From positions 25,734,668-25,796,667 of the forward strand of contig NC_092569.1 in assembly GCF_037975245.1 (NCBI RefSeq): a stretch of DNA of 62,000 nt. The letters run 5' to 3'. This document shows positions 23,073 through 38,000 of the stretch, piece after piece. The notes below the pieces were generated by a model that ran no database searches, was not told where the DNA came from, and saw only the letters and a program-made list of their open reading frames with translations. Each line of letters starts with the position of its first letter. Position 1 is the first letter of the stretch. The DNA is from Apostichopus japonicus (taxonomy: Eukaryota > Echinodermata > Holothuroidea > Aspidochirotida > Stichopodidae). Made by a program: the position numbers and the translations under genes.

Positions 23073-26000
23073 GTACAGTATCCAATCATGAAGGCTTACA
23101 ATATTGTAAAATAATTAACCCTTCCAAAGATACAGACTGCATCTTTCAAAGTTCGCAATGTAATATTCTTATATATGTAATACACTAAGGAGTGTTAGCT
23201 CAGTGGTTAACGCCGGTGCCTTCCCATCAAAAGGTCCCCAGTTCGAGTCACTCCAAGATACAGTATGTATGTCGAACAGTTACAGAGTTGTTGACAATTC
23301 ATAATCATGGACATTAAATATGAATGTAAGAGGCTGACGTCGGTCAGCTTGCAGCTTTGATAAGCCAATGAGCTTCTTTGCGAGTTCCTGCTTGCAGGAG
23401 GATCTAAAATACATAATACATGCACACATACATACATACATACGATACAGACTGCATCTTTCAAAGTTTGCAATGTCATATTTAACATCAAAAGATTGAT
23501 CTCTTGTACCAATGTTTACTTGTATGGAATGCCAAATCCGACAAAAATTCAGTAGAAATTATATAAACCTTAGTCATTATGTGAATACAAAGTTATCGTT
23601 CACAAAATGACCAAGAACAATTTTAGTCCTTATGTGGCACTAATAGCACCTCCACATAATGACCAAGAACATTGAATTCATCATGGGATCCTAACACTGC
23701 CACATAATGACAGCTATAATACCGACAATATTCACAAGTCCTTGTGTGGGGGAGGGGGGGGATTCGCATATTGCTACATCAGGACTAACTTAGTACAGAG
23801 AAAGTGGTTGAGTTTATGTCATTTGTATTGTCCAGAGCTTAAAAGAGTGTATTTTTAGCCTGCCCTAAATTTTTGTATGTTCAGAATTTCAACCTAAATA
23901 TTGTTGTAAAACTTACATTTGGTTCTTTAGATGATCTTTTATGTAATTAAGATTATTTAAAAGTAAAGTGAGTTTGATCTCTTCTTAGCTGCAAGCTTCC
24001 TAGAGACTGGGAAGGGCTATTCTGGTCGTCATCTAATGAGCACCGAAGAAGGACAGGAGGAGGATGAATACTTTGTGGAGGAAATTCCGAAACCAGAGGT
24101 GAGAAAATCCAAAAATGCTGACAACATCTTTTGAATAAAATGTTATGAAGCCTTCACTATAATTGTAAACTTCATCAGTTGACATATCTGTCAGAATTCT
24201 GTTCTTGAATTGCAAGTGTTAATTATTCCATCATTTAGCAAAATAACTTAAAATTGAGATTGATGTAAACCACATAATAGCTTTCTAGAAGTTTTATTCT
24301 CAAAACAGTTCTAATCAGTTACGTAAGTATTGGGGTTCTCCAGCATTAAATCAGCTTTTGAGTTGGTTTTGATAATAAAAAATGATAAATATATAAAAAA
24401 TTAAAAATGATGCTGAGATTCATACTGAAATACCATTGCAATGTGTTTATTAGCTTGGACTGACAGTTATTGTTAATTGTCATTTGACAATAGAGAAGTT
24501 GAAAAATAATTTTGCAAATTTTTTGATATGTTCCAACTAATAGTTTACATGTGATTAGTACTGTAATAAAAAGTCTCTCTGGGTGACGAAAAGTCGAAAA
24601 CCAAATGACATTATTAATTACTGGGTTTTTGACTTTCATTTGGTGAAAAATCTAGAAGGATGTCTTTCTTTACAGAATTGAAATCTTGGTTGAGTAATAC
24701 TTGAAAAAAAAAATACAGTAAAGTAAGGTTTGAACCAGTCACCTCCAGTGACGTAGCCAGGAATTTGCAAGGGGGGAAGGGGGAAGCACATTTTGCGATT
24801 GATATGGGGGAGGGTTCTAAGGGGAGAGGGTGTCAATTGCTAGCTTAGCTTCATAACATACTGTTCGTGCAACAACTTATGACAAATCATAGAAAGGATG
24901 AGAACGCCATTGCATCGTTGTGTATACGGTTCGTGACACTCCATCGAGTGCGGTTAGGAAGGCTGTATGTATTTTATTACGCAGTGGCCAACTGTAGACT
25001 TGTAATAGGCTATAGGCTAAATTTAGCTAATTGCATCTGTTAAACTAAGTAGCTGAATCAGTAGGCCTGAATGTTACTACAAATTATAATTGAGTTGACG
25101 GAGCTGACTAGTATTCAAGATCAAAAGAGCACTGACAAAATACCATGCAAAAAAAAACAGGTCTAAACATTTTTTCGACACTAAAAGGGGGGAGAAGCTG
25201 CTCCCACAGCCCCCCCCCTGGCTACGTCCCTGGTCACCTCTGGGTTACAAGTCCGGCTCTCTACCAACTGGGCTATCCAGCCCTGGTTGATGTGAGGATT
25301 TTTTGATGGGGCTAATAGTACAGGATTGTAGTGATTGTCTAGATATAATATGTTATTATATTGTTATTCACTGTATCAAGATATCAAGAGTTTGGTGAGC
25401 AAGTCACATTTCATACACTTAAGTCCTGCCTCGAGCATCTGTGCCTTCAAATTTGTAAGATCTACTCGTGCCAATGCACTCACCAGAAGCACAGAAAAGG
25501 GTTTCATTTATCATTAATGATCATAGTGAGAGTAATCTAGGCAGTTGTTATAGTTTGTGGAAGGAGGGAGAGAAAAATTTGTTAGCCTTCAAAGTGAACA
25601 AAAATAAATTTTGGACCATACCAAAATCCCCAGTCTAAATCATTGCTTTTATTTGTTTGTTTGGGGATGCAGTTTATAAATAACAAATAATAACAAAAAG
25701 TGAAAGAACGTCTTTCAGTGACACTCCCATTGCCTCCAAACCACAAAATTCGGTGAGGGAAGGTGTCGAATCTTCCCACTAAAATTAGGGAGGTGTATGT
25801 TCCTCAACACTACGCCCATCCCCAACCCCCCCCCCCCCCACAAAAAAAGATATGGAAAGAAAAAGAAAGTGACATCCATAACTCTCCCTTTATCCATTTA
25901 GCATATTAAAGATACAATTTTGGAATTATTTCTCAAAGCTTTCCTACACGATATTGAGATCTGATTTCCCATACGTTGATGGTGGAGATGAGTTACTGTA

Positions 26001-29000
26001 TACTTGGCAGCTGAACCACAGAGTTGAGCAAGAACATACAGCAGTGATTGTCTCCTTTGAGGTAAAGTTGCACCGTGGTTTCAACATATTACATATCATC
26101 ATTCTAAGATCATCTTAGCCTATTCCTAGTCAGGCCTTTCTTTTAATGCATGAGGTATATCTTTCCCAATAGTTTTCCTGTCCTGTCTCTAAAGGTAGGC
26201 CAGGCCAAATCTTGTTTATAATTATCAAGTAAGATAGGTACTCTTCTAACTAAACCACAAGACTGTAACTGTATAATCCAACTCGATCTTGGTTCAGTCA
26301 TATTCATTGCATACACATGTGCAGGAGCTGTACTACTATGTCTATCATTGACAGTCTTGCAAGTGCGCATGGCTGAGCTAAGATAACTCAATGATGAATG
26401 AAACACAACACCGCTTGAGAAGTGCTCCAGTTAATTGTTTTATTTCCGGTAGACTGACTGGTACCTGCAGAAGTGGGCAATCTTGCAGGTTACTAGATAA
26501 GGTTTCTATTGGGAGACCTTAAAGTAAGTACTTTCATACTTGTACATGATAACCGGATATCTCACTTGTACCTCTCACAGATCAACATCCCATCAAGTAC
26601 CTTCAATCTGGAGTCTCTCAATATTAGTCTTTCCAGTCACGCCTTCCAACTAAATGAGACGAGAATTTATCCAATTTCTCTGGAACATTCACCATCAGAG
26701 GAAAAGGTTAGAAATTCATATTCTTACTCCAATTAAAGCCTAGCAAAATGATTACCCTCAAAAATTTTGCCAAGGTAGTGCAACCTTTGCTGTTGACTGA
26801 TATTGTGGGTTTTTGTGCTGCTAATAATATTACATCTACTTTACACTAAAATGCAAATGAATGTCCCTCATAGATGTGTTTACTAAATTGTATATATCAG
26901 GTTTGGAATGAACTTCAAGGTGCTTTGAAATATATTGTTTTAGCCTTCTTTTATTCATGTCCTAAAAGACCTATAACAATGCTAAGGTTTGCTAAATAAT
27001 TCAATTCATTCAAATTAATTAATTAATTGAAATTTGTATAGACCACTGCAACCAGTACCAAATACCTCATCAATAAATGATTAACATGTTAAATATGTAA
27101 TTATGTAGTTGCTATGATAACTGAAAGGATATTAGTACCGGTGCTGTGGCAAAATGGATAAAGGCGGTGGCATTATAAGCAATGAAGCTTAGCAATCTGG
27201 AGGTTCCAGGTTAAATCCCCAGCCAGGTCATTGAAAGGTGTTTTTTTTTCCAAGAGCAGTCTACGGTTTTCCCATCTGAAATGACTTTCTAAATTGAAAA
27301 GATTCCAAATTTGAGTGATAAGGTTGAATTGGAAGCCACCCGACATGTTAAGTTGTAATCCATAGGCCCTTGCGGGGTTTCTCTCACATTTGTGGGCGCT
27401 TAAGCGTTGTAAAAATAACTGCTGATTATTACTTGATTATTATATTTCATATTCTCAGGTGAGGTTCTCTGTGGATCTCTGGGATCATCTTTGGGTGAAT
27501 TTGACTGAACCGTGGCAGAGACCTGATTGTTGGTGGACCGAGGACAAATTCTGTTACCTGACAGATCATTCAGGTGAAAATAGATGAGTGTTTTGTGGGC
27601 TGTGCTTGAAAGTTAATCGAGTGGTTACGATGGTTACAATACGTGTTTTTTGAAGAAACACTTACGGTATAAATACTTATTTTCCACCCTGACCCAACTT
27701 GGTCTGTTCACTGCCTCACCTTCATTACTTTTTTTATTGTTTTATTTTTTTTATTATCGTCATCTTTAATGAGGGTAGTCCTGCTCAGTGCAGAGCACTG
27801 CTTTCCAGAGGAGTTCTCAATTCAAAAACCATACACAATAATATGCAGTAGGAAAACGGTAAACATCCAAAAGCACAAAAAGGACGGCAAAAAGATAGAC
27901 AAACAAATATTAGACATCTAAACAAAATATATAAGTTTTCATATTGCATCTAAAAATATTTAACATTTGGCAAGCATTTCAAATTTGGGGGAAGACTGTT
28001 CCACGACCTGCTTCCAGAAAATTTAAAGGACCTTTCACCCTTCCCAGATCTAACAGGAGCAAGTAAAACATTATTAGAGCAGCTAGATCTAGTTACAAAG
28101 TCACCATGGTTGTACTCATCTGCACTTTAGTCCAGAGAGCCCCTTCATCTCTGATTCTGTTCATTCTTACTGTCCCATTATTCTGTCGTTTTGTTCATTT
28201 TCGAATTAAGCGTCCTTCCTTTAAGTTTGCTTGCCATTCTGTGTGTTCATCTCTGTTAGCCTCTGAAGGAGATGCCACTGGGATCAATTTGTCATGGCGC
28301 CCTCTTATTTTGTACAGTAGTGTAATAATTGGATTCGTTACCATGTCCAACAAAACTAAGGGGTTAGCATAGATTTTCTCTGCTAATCGGTACAACATTA
28401 TGATCTAAATCTGAAGAAGGTCCTGCTGGGATCAAATTGTCATGGCGCCCTCTTCTTACAGAAGTGTAATTATGGGATACATTACCATGGACAAAAATAA
28501 GGGATTAGCATAGATTTTCTCTGCTAATCGGTACAACATTATGATCTAAATCTGAAGAAGATCCTGCTGGGATCAAATTGTCATGGCGCCCTCTAGATTC
28601 TTACAGTAGTGTTACATTGGATACATTACGATGGACAAAACTAAAGAGTTAGCATAGTTTTTTGTCTGCTACTGCGTACACAAGTATGATCTAACCTGCT
28701 GAAGATCCCGCTGGGATCAATTTGTTGTGACGCCCTCTTACTTCTTACACTAGTGTAGTTATTGGATACATTACGATGGACAAAACTAAGGGTTTAGTCT
28801 AGATTTTCTCTGCTAATTGCTACAAAATTATGATCTAAATCTGAAGAAGATCCTGCTGGGACCAAATTGTCATGGCGCCCTCTAGTTTCTTACAGTAGTG
28901 TTATATTGGATACATTACGATGGACAAAACTAAGGGGTTAGCATAGATTTTCTCTGCTAATTGCTACAAAATTATGATCTAAATCTTAAGAAGATCCAGC

Positions 29001-32000
29001 TGGGATCAAATTGTCATGGCGCCCTATAACTTCTTACACTAGTGAAGTTATTGGATACATTACGATGGACAAAACTAAGGGGTTAGCATAGTTTTTTGTC
29101 TGCTACTGTGTACACAATTATGATCTAAATCTGCTGAAGATCCCGATCAAATTGTCGTGGCGCCCTCTAACTTCTTACAGTAGTGTAGTTATTGGATACA
29201 TTACGATGGACAAAACTAAGGAGTTAGCATAGATTGTTTCTGCTAATGGGTACGAAATTATGATCTAATTCTACAAGGAGCACAAAGGAATCACCTAATC
29301 ATGCTATTAGGAAAGACATTAGCCTAACTTAGTTTGCTTGTTTATGTCCATTAGTTGTTCAGAAATTTGGTTTTGCCAAAGTTAAACTAAGAATTAAAAT
29401 GACTGTTAAACCCACTTAACCAAACTCTATTCACACTTTCCTTCTTATATGTCATTATATATCCATGTTTGCTCCATTGTTTTGACCGATACCGATCAAT
29501 TTATCTTATATTTGGCTCAGATTGCGTCTTCCTCGATCTGTCTCCGAACCAAAACTGGGATCCATTTTTCTGCCGTGGTTTCGACGTTGCTAATTGTCTG
29601 CCTCATAACGTGACGTCGGAGTGCTTTTACATCAACACCACAGAATGTCTGGAGCAGGTCTACCAAGGGTTAGGTAACCCAGAGCTTGCCAGATGCCCGG
29701 AACTCTACAATACATCATGTATTCAGGTAACATTGTCTTCCATAGTGTGACGTAAACCTTGGACTTTGGCAAGTGCCAGAGACTGGCAGTTTAAGAGCAT
29801 AATCTGAGACCAATAAACCATTACATTCTTAGCAAATAATCACTAGAATCTTGGAATGTGAAAAAAGATAGCCATTTAAGGCAAAGTGGCATACCAGTGT
29901 TTTTTCTTTCTAAAATGTAGCAAGACCGTATGACAAAACCAGCTTCTGGTTTTTTGTTTAGGACACATCTCTTTGTAGTATGCAAAGAGGTATTTAATGG
30001 TTACCAGTATTGCACCCTCCCTTGAAATATGCCAAAAAGTCAAATACTGGTCACTCATGTACACCATCAGAGCATTTAGTCCTCCCTTAGACATTTTCGT
30101 TTAATTGTACAAATTGAACTCTCCTCAGTTTCTTGAGCTAATTCGAAGAGAGAGAACCTTGACCTTTAGGCATGTTAAATTCCGGGGCATATATGATGAA
30201 CTTTAAAAGATACAACTTTATGAGGGTGCGAGTAATTGAGGGATTGAATTTTCAATTCATTTATACAGAGGGTTATAATGGAGGATTGGATTTGAGAAAA
30301 GGCATTATTCCAGATTGGATTTTAGTTGATTGCAAATACCTAGCAGCTTTATGCTGGAGACATCTGAAAAAGAAGTTATTAGTTTATTGAAATATAAACT
30401 CCCTTTTTTTTTTGGCATTTTCAAGATCAACGACAGGGGTCTCTTTTACGGTCAGTATGATTGGACACGCCCGCCTCCTGATCCGCCCCCAGTGGGCTAC
30501 GAGAAGGAACTGTGTGGATTAACTGGTGATGCTCTATGGGGTGAGTTGTAACATTAATCCAGGTATGTAATAAACATACACCTATAATAAAGGAGTGTTA
30601 GCTCAGTGGGTAACGCTGTTGCCTTTCAATCATAAGGTCCCGAGTTTGAGTTACTCCAAGATTAATGTATGTCGTCCAGTTACAGAGTTGTTGACAATTG
30701 ACAATTCATAATCATGGACGTTAAATATGAATCTAAGAGACTGACTTCGGTCAGCTTGCGGCTTTGATAAGCCAATGAGGCTTCTTCGCAAGTTCCTGCT
30801 TGCAGGAGGATCTAAATACATACATACATAACTTGCAGAATATAATTAGGGGCAAATGATGATATTGACAACCATTCGTCATCAGTGGCGGAGCGTCCAT
30901 ACAGTCAAGGGGCGGATGCCCCCCTGACGGACTCAAATGGACTGCTGGCGCCCTTTTCAGCTTTTTACCACTTTTTACTTATTCGCGATAATTGACTTTT
31001 TTATTGCGCTCTCATCTACCTATCGACATTTGTCACATTTTGTTGGCGATGAGACCTATTTATTCATCTCTGCAAATTAGCAAGGCCAGGAAAGATAATT
31101 TCCGGCGATCTAGGGAGTATCTTTACTCAAAAAATTTCTGTACGCTCCGCGCCAACCTGTGGTGGCGCTCCGCTTAGAGATAGTGTCGAAAGCGCCCCTA
31201 CAGACCATTCTCGCCCCCCCTTGACCAATACCCCTAGCTCTGCCACTGTTCGTCATTCGAGTATAAAAAAAACTAAAGTCTCATCGACAATGTGAAAATG
31301 AAGACAGTGTAACAGCAAAAGAACCATGAATAAACTAATGTTAATATTGATCAAAGATGAAGCCTTCTGTTTATACTTTACAATAAGACATATATGAAAC
31401 TCGGGGAGTAACTTAGTGTTCAAATTCTGTGTAGCAGCTTTGGAGGCTCTTTTTATTTTTCTCTCATTCAATGCTAAAGTTCCTGTGTAGAAAAATTAAT
31501 CTTGTCAATTAATCTTTTATACTTGTTTAACAACAAAACCAAAAGATTGTTGAGTTTTAGTATTTAAGAAAATACATCATCACAACATACTAATACGCCG
31601 GTCTTTATGCTACATTTATATTAGTGTTTACACGGGTCCAAAAATTGGGAACCGGGTACCCGAGGGCCGTTACCCGTCGGGTATGGGTACCAGGAAAAAA
31701 TTGTTTACCCTCGTGTATCACGATTTTCAAGAAATTACATATTGGATGCTGTAATAAATGCATTATATTCTCTACTGACAATGTTTTCATGTTCAAATAC
31801 GTAGGTGTAAGATAAGGTATAAAACCTCCCGCAATAATTTGTATTTGCTTCAGCTGTTTCTTTCATTAACTTGTTAATAAATAAATTATTTAATTATAAT
31901 TAGCATTACTACTAACATCGCACTGCCGCCGCTGCTTATCCTAGCTCGTGCACGTCGATTGGATCAAACCATATAAATATCCAATTTAGCTCTTAAACAG

Positions 32001-35000
32001 TTTTTAATACTACTACTTTCTATTATGCAGGCCCAGGGTTCGCATTAGCCACGAGATTGCGCGATTCGCGCAATTTGATCGCATCTGGAATAAACGATTA
32101 GTAAAAAGACACTTGCGATTACTATTTTTTAGTTATCCCGTCTATAATCCATAAACATCGCGTAAAATTCTTAGTCAGCCTTTCCTTCTTTGAAATAAAC
32201 GAATGAATAAATAATAATTTCTTCCATATTGTAGCCTAACACCACACTAAGTCAATGAGAAATCTAGCTAAGCCTAACCATTTTTTTTTTTAAATCACAC
32301 TTTGCTTAGGATTCGGGTAATAAATTAGGAACCGGGTAGTATCGCGTCGGGCGGGTACCCGGGTACCCGGATAACCCGTGCAAACACTAATTTATATATA
32401 TTAAGTAACTATATGTATAGCTAAATTCTTTATGAACTGTGACATTGTTATCCTGTCTAGTTATTACTCCTTAAAGTATCTGTATCATTCTGCTCATTCA
32501 ACTTGTATGATATATTTCTTCTTTTACCAAGGAGTCTTCTACTCCGTTAAGCCAATTCAGGCTTTATAGAAGACTTCCTTTCACATTGTAATTTGTTTGT
32601 GATAAAACAAATAAATAAATAAACAAACTTGACCATTCTGTATGGCATTTTGAGATGGGATCCTGGATGAATTATTTGCTGAAGCTTCTTTAACTTGGGG
32701 TGGAGGGGGGCATAGACCATTCCATCAAAAGGCAGAAGAAGGCCGAATTGGCAAGATGACCTTATGACTCTGTTTCTTATGTTAAAAATATTGTTATCAG
32801 TTTTATAATCATGTAACATGTAGTATCGGCCCAGCAATTTGCACAATCACTTGGTAGAACGTCAGTTCTTGCCATTTCCAACCATTCACTGTTGGATCAA
32901 ATTTATCCCTTCATTAAATCACCTTATATGCATTTAACATTTATTGGTAGACTTTACTTTCACCCACAAATAGCTTACCAGGATATAGTCGACAGCGTCA
33001 CATACGTGGTGGAGATTATTATCTCGGTGGACGAAGAGGCTGGCTGCTCTGTGGTTCAAATGACCCCTGAGGACAAACCCCAGATTCACACAACGACCTA
33101 TAACCCCTACCAGGGGATACCAACCACGGACGAATACCTACTCGCCAAGCAGTGTCTCAATGTGAATACAACAGGATTTCACTCGCCTCCCCCGACACCC
33201 ATTGAATGGAAAGATTTTAACATCACCGTTTCATTTACGGGTAAGGATTTTTACCTCTAGAAAATTATAACCCACACATATTTCTAGCTTTGAAACTGTG
33301 TAGTGAGTTAACAGATCTTTTCAATATTTAAGATTTTTTTTAATATCAGAACAACATTTTGTTAACCAACTTTTCTAGATTTGTGTAATTTGGGAATGAA
33401 AGTCAGCAAGAAGTTCTTTTCAAAGGTTTGTATGCAAATGTAGTTGTTTTTTGGGGGTTTTTTTTGGGTAGATGCATCGACAGTCGTCCTGTTCTCAGTT
33501 TGTTTGCATAATTTGTACAAACATAGAGTTTTGTAGAACATTTTTACTTTGTCAATGCTTGTTCCGAGTTCCCTTGTCTCATTTTTTTGCAGGTGTTATC
33601 AGCAATTACATATTGGTAAATCAGGTCTTTGTGTCAAACCTCATCACGAACATCACTCAAGTGTCAAAGCGGCCTCGTGAACAACTCACTAATGTTACAG
33701 GTTTGTGGACTGAATATCACAGGTTGCACTGACATGACAGTCTAAGGGGGGAGGGGGGGGGGGGGCTGGGGGGAGTCTTTGCTGCTGAAAAACAAAGCTT
33801 TTTATTGGGTCATTATGAAGCTCTCATTCTGGGCAGGGTGGGTTGTAATGGGAGGGGGGAGGGAGAGTTGATCGGGGGGGGAGGGTTAGACATGAGTCAG
33901 ACCAATTTTCAGTGTTTATGAAATTTGTTTGGGTAACAGGGTGGCCATGATCAATAGAGTACTGTGTCATGCTGGTGTGAAGCTCTTAGCACCCTGTGAT
34001 GCTAGTGTGATGCTCTTAGTACTATGTGATGCTGGTGTGAAGCTCTTAGTACTATGTGATGCTAGTGTGATGCTCATAGTACTATGTAATGTTGGTGTGA
34101 AGCTCTTAGCACTCTGTGATGCTAGTGTGATGCTCTGGTACTATGTGATGCTAGTGTGGTGCTCTTAGCACTCTGTGATGCTAGTGTGAAGCTCTTAGTA
34201 CTATGTGATGCTAGTGTGAAGCTCTTGGTACTCTGTGAAGCTAGTGTGATGCTATTAGTGCTATGTGATCCTAGTGTGATGTTATTAGTACTGTGTTATG
34301 CTATTGTGATGCTGATAGTACTATGTGATGCTGGTGTGAAGCACTTAGCACTATGTGATGCTGGTGTGAAGCACTTAGCACTATAATGCTAGTGTGATGC
34401 TCTTAGTACTCTGTACTTAGTACTGTGATGCTAGCTCTTAACCAATTGTTATAGCTCTACACTATTTATACCAGAACCAACAAAATACTTAACGTATCAT
34501 TTAGTTTTATTTCTTAGACTATCATAAGTACAGCTTCAGGGACATGTTCTACTCCAGGTGTACTGGTGTATCATATATCGCTCTTTCATAATAAACCTTT
34601 GAAATTGATTGTCAGGAAACCAAGAGCTAGCAACCCTAAGGTGAAGGATATTGTATTCATAGAGCCTTATCTTTTTGTCTTCAAAAGAGAGCATGGCAGG
34701 CATGACAAGGTGGTGGGTGGTTCAGGTAGGACAACAGGCCCAGGGTCTGAGGTCTATTTGGGCGGGGTTGGGTATGTGTTAGAATGGATTGGGTCAGGGC
34801 ACTCACCTACGAGAAACATTCTTGACACGCCCATGAATTTAAGAAGACTTTAAAATAGGATCACTATGACATAATTGGCTCTGCCACCCAACCCGGCTCA
34901 CGATGGTTAATAATGGTAACAGCTGGCAGATTTTAAACATTGCCTTAAGTTGGTTCTTTCAGTTTAATACTTCACTATATCAATGCATTCTCATCTCTTT

Positions 35001-38000
35001 CCGATACAGCATCTCTGGAATATGAAGTTAAGCTTCCTTGGGTTGGACTGTCAGCTATCCCCACCTTCTCCAACTATGGTCAGTCCTTAAAGCATGAAAA
35101 AATCGACCATCACCTTCGAATCCAACTCCCACATGCCATCAGCTATGGAATGAAGGTGGTCGTGACATTCCAGGAAATATCAAACAAGGTGAAGATGACA
35201 TTCCAGAATGACACGCCCTGGTGGTCCGTGAGTGGTAACATGGTGACCCTGACCTCTGGCTTCATGATCAATGAAACCCACGACGAATACGGACTGGTCA
35301 CCATGGATTCCATGATGGAGTATAAGAGTAGAGCCCTGCGGCCCTCGATAAGGACTGCCTTCTACAACAGCGAGGATGTTGCGGAAGAGGGTCTCGTCAA
35401 TTTCTTCGAGGTGGAAATTCCTCCGGTCTTCTGCATGGACGATGACGCAAAGGATACTTTCTCCGTGGTATTTTCCTCTCGGGTGCTAACGACCGTTGAG
35501 ACGGGTGATCAGTTGAGACTACCGATGCAGATAGAAGTGGTCAATGCACCTCGTGGAAGGTACAGTGGGGGCGGTGCACCCAGGCTGACAGTGGTCGACC
35601 AACCGTTCATCCCTTTGGTATCTCCAGCCTATCCGTCTCTTCATCCAGACACCGGAGACGACTTTGTATTCAGTTTTAACCTCACACATTTATTGGAGGT
35701 ACCGATCTTTGACATCTGGATGAACATAACCTGCCCGGATTTACATACCGTGTCCAGCACCCTCATCCTCGGATTTGTGGAACCGATCAACGTCACGACA
35801 GACAGCGAGTATGATCTAGCGGTAGTCATGAAATCCTCGTTGCATTTCCATCTCGTCCAGTTGACTCCCGATGTCAATTTCTGCGGCAACCAAACCTTTC
35901 ACATGTGGGATAACCAAATGTTGACTCACCAGCCGACCTCTTGTTCCATTTACCTTTCCTACCGGAAAGAAGGAAAGGACTTGGTGTTACCCTACGAAGC
36001 AGCCAAGATTGAGATGTTTACCTTACCTGGCATCAATTTTGAACTCTACGAGAAGGATCTTCTGATGAACATGTCAATGTACGAGATGGCGATTGGATCT
36101 AATGCTACCTTCGTGGTTAACATTACATTCCCTGAAACATCTACTGAGGTATGAACTGCCTAATATACACCCCCTGATATGCCATCAACATTCACACATC
36201 ATGTAATTTACTGTGACTTATGTCTAGTGCAGGTAGTTAAGTGTAGGTAGTCTAGTGCAGGTAGTCTAGTGCAGGTGCAAGAGTAGTTAAAGTAGGGTCT
36301 TCCAGACCCCGAGGAGAGGAGGTTATAGTCTTGTGGTCCTTGGCTAATTAGTGGGTCAGGGGAAATGTAGGATAAAGAATATTATATTCTCATTTTTTTT
36401 CATCATATACTGAAGGAAAAGTGGAGACTTCATAAAACAAAATGGGGAGGGAACCGGGGGGGGGGGGGGGGGGGGGCTAGTGACATTATTATCCCTGGGT
36501 GCAACCTTGCTATGGTAGCCCCCAGGGGACCACCACCACCTTAGGGCTAGGTAGCTCAATGGATAAAGCACTGTATTTGTTTGGGATAAAGTTACAACCA
36601 AACATTACTCTGCCCTTTCAGACACTTTCATTGCTAATTAAGAGGTTTCCTTTTAGTTTCTGTACTCCACTAACCGGTCAGTTGAAAGTGAGATACAGCT
36701 ATATCTATCCTTGATAAGCTGACATTGGGTACATACAGTGAACATGGTATTGTTGCATGCACTAATGGTTATGATTTATGTTAGGTTTCTGTGAGGTGCA
36801 GGAGGGCAATTGAGGGTTGTTCAATCTTGCAGGGAATCTTGAGAGAGATTGTGGAATATGTGACATGGATTTGAGGGGCATCACTATTTGTAAGGGTACT
36901 TATCAATGACACTCTGGGCATTCCATGCCAAAAGGAGTATTTGAATGTTTTTCAACAAAAGGTTTCCTTTTCCTAAACTTCATTTTTTGCTGAATTTTTC
37001 AATTGTGTGGGGCACCTTTTAATTAGCTTTTTGTATGTTTTAACCAATGGGCACCTTCAGATTAAACCTTTCTTAAGTCTTTTATTACATAAATGGGGGT
37101 ACTCTTTACTACCAGAAAGGGGCACTTATGATTTAAGAAAAGGGGGCACTTTTTGGAGAAAGTTGACAAGCCTGAAGGGGTGGGGGGGGCACATGCTGCC
37201 ACTCTAGGAGGGGTGCCTTACTTTTTTGGCATCAAGCTCACTTTTTCAAGTTTCAAGATCTCCCATCCCTAACATTTACAACAATACCTACTTGTTTTGT
37301 TGTTTATCTTTTGTACAATTCAGCTTGATGTTACCTTGACCATGCCCAGCCCAGTCTTAGCAGTCTATTCGTCCTTGGTCGTTCATCAGGGATCTAACCT
37401 GGCTTTTACCAATGCTACCGAGTATGAAGTTTATCCCAACGATGCAGATATTGGTAAGATGAGAACCTCTTGTCAAGGTGGTGGGTATATCATCAGGGCG
37501 TAGTGTATTTGGTATCGTAACCAGGGCTTCTGTAAGGACATCGGGATAACTGGGCTTTTAACAGCAAATATGTTTAAGATCATAAAAGCTTCCCACTATG
37601 ATGATTTCTGAAAGATAACCGTACAGCAAATTTGGTATCATACAGCAAATGCTATTCTATGCAGTCTACAAATTTATGCACACATGTTCAGCAGGGATCT
37701 GCATCCCGTTTTTTTTTTTATCAATACCACAGAATATGAAGTCTAACATATTGCTTAAGGGCATTGAAAACTCGCCCCAAACCGTGTGCCGCGCTCTGAA
37801 AAAGTTAACTTTCCGTTGCTTGCAAGTGAAGTTTTCTGCTTGTCGCTACAAAATGAAGACAGTAATGAAACGTGATACCTTGTTATCTTTAGCTGGACCT
37901 GAGATGTCCATCACTGTAACGTTTGTACAATGTGATGTGGGTATTAACCGCAGCTGTATGTACTGACTGTACACTAGTGTCTAATTACCGAAGTGAGCAA

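Noticed and set aside
23190-23260. tRNA gene
   Set aside because: The tRNA-like head is followed by a conserved non-tRNA body and a CATA tail, is repeated at 30592, and its anticodon arm is imperfect: a SINE.
28106-28398. Overlapping ORFs on both strands at the satellite start
   Set aside because: They run from LINE remnant into satellite and are not conserved between satellite units.
35641-35889. Minus-strand ORF over exon 10
   Set aside because: Shadow of the plus-strand exon; no independent support.
36541-36720. Another tRNA-derived SINE
   Set aside because: Only an A-box-like TAGCTCAATGGATAAAG is visible; no B box or shared body.
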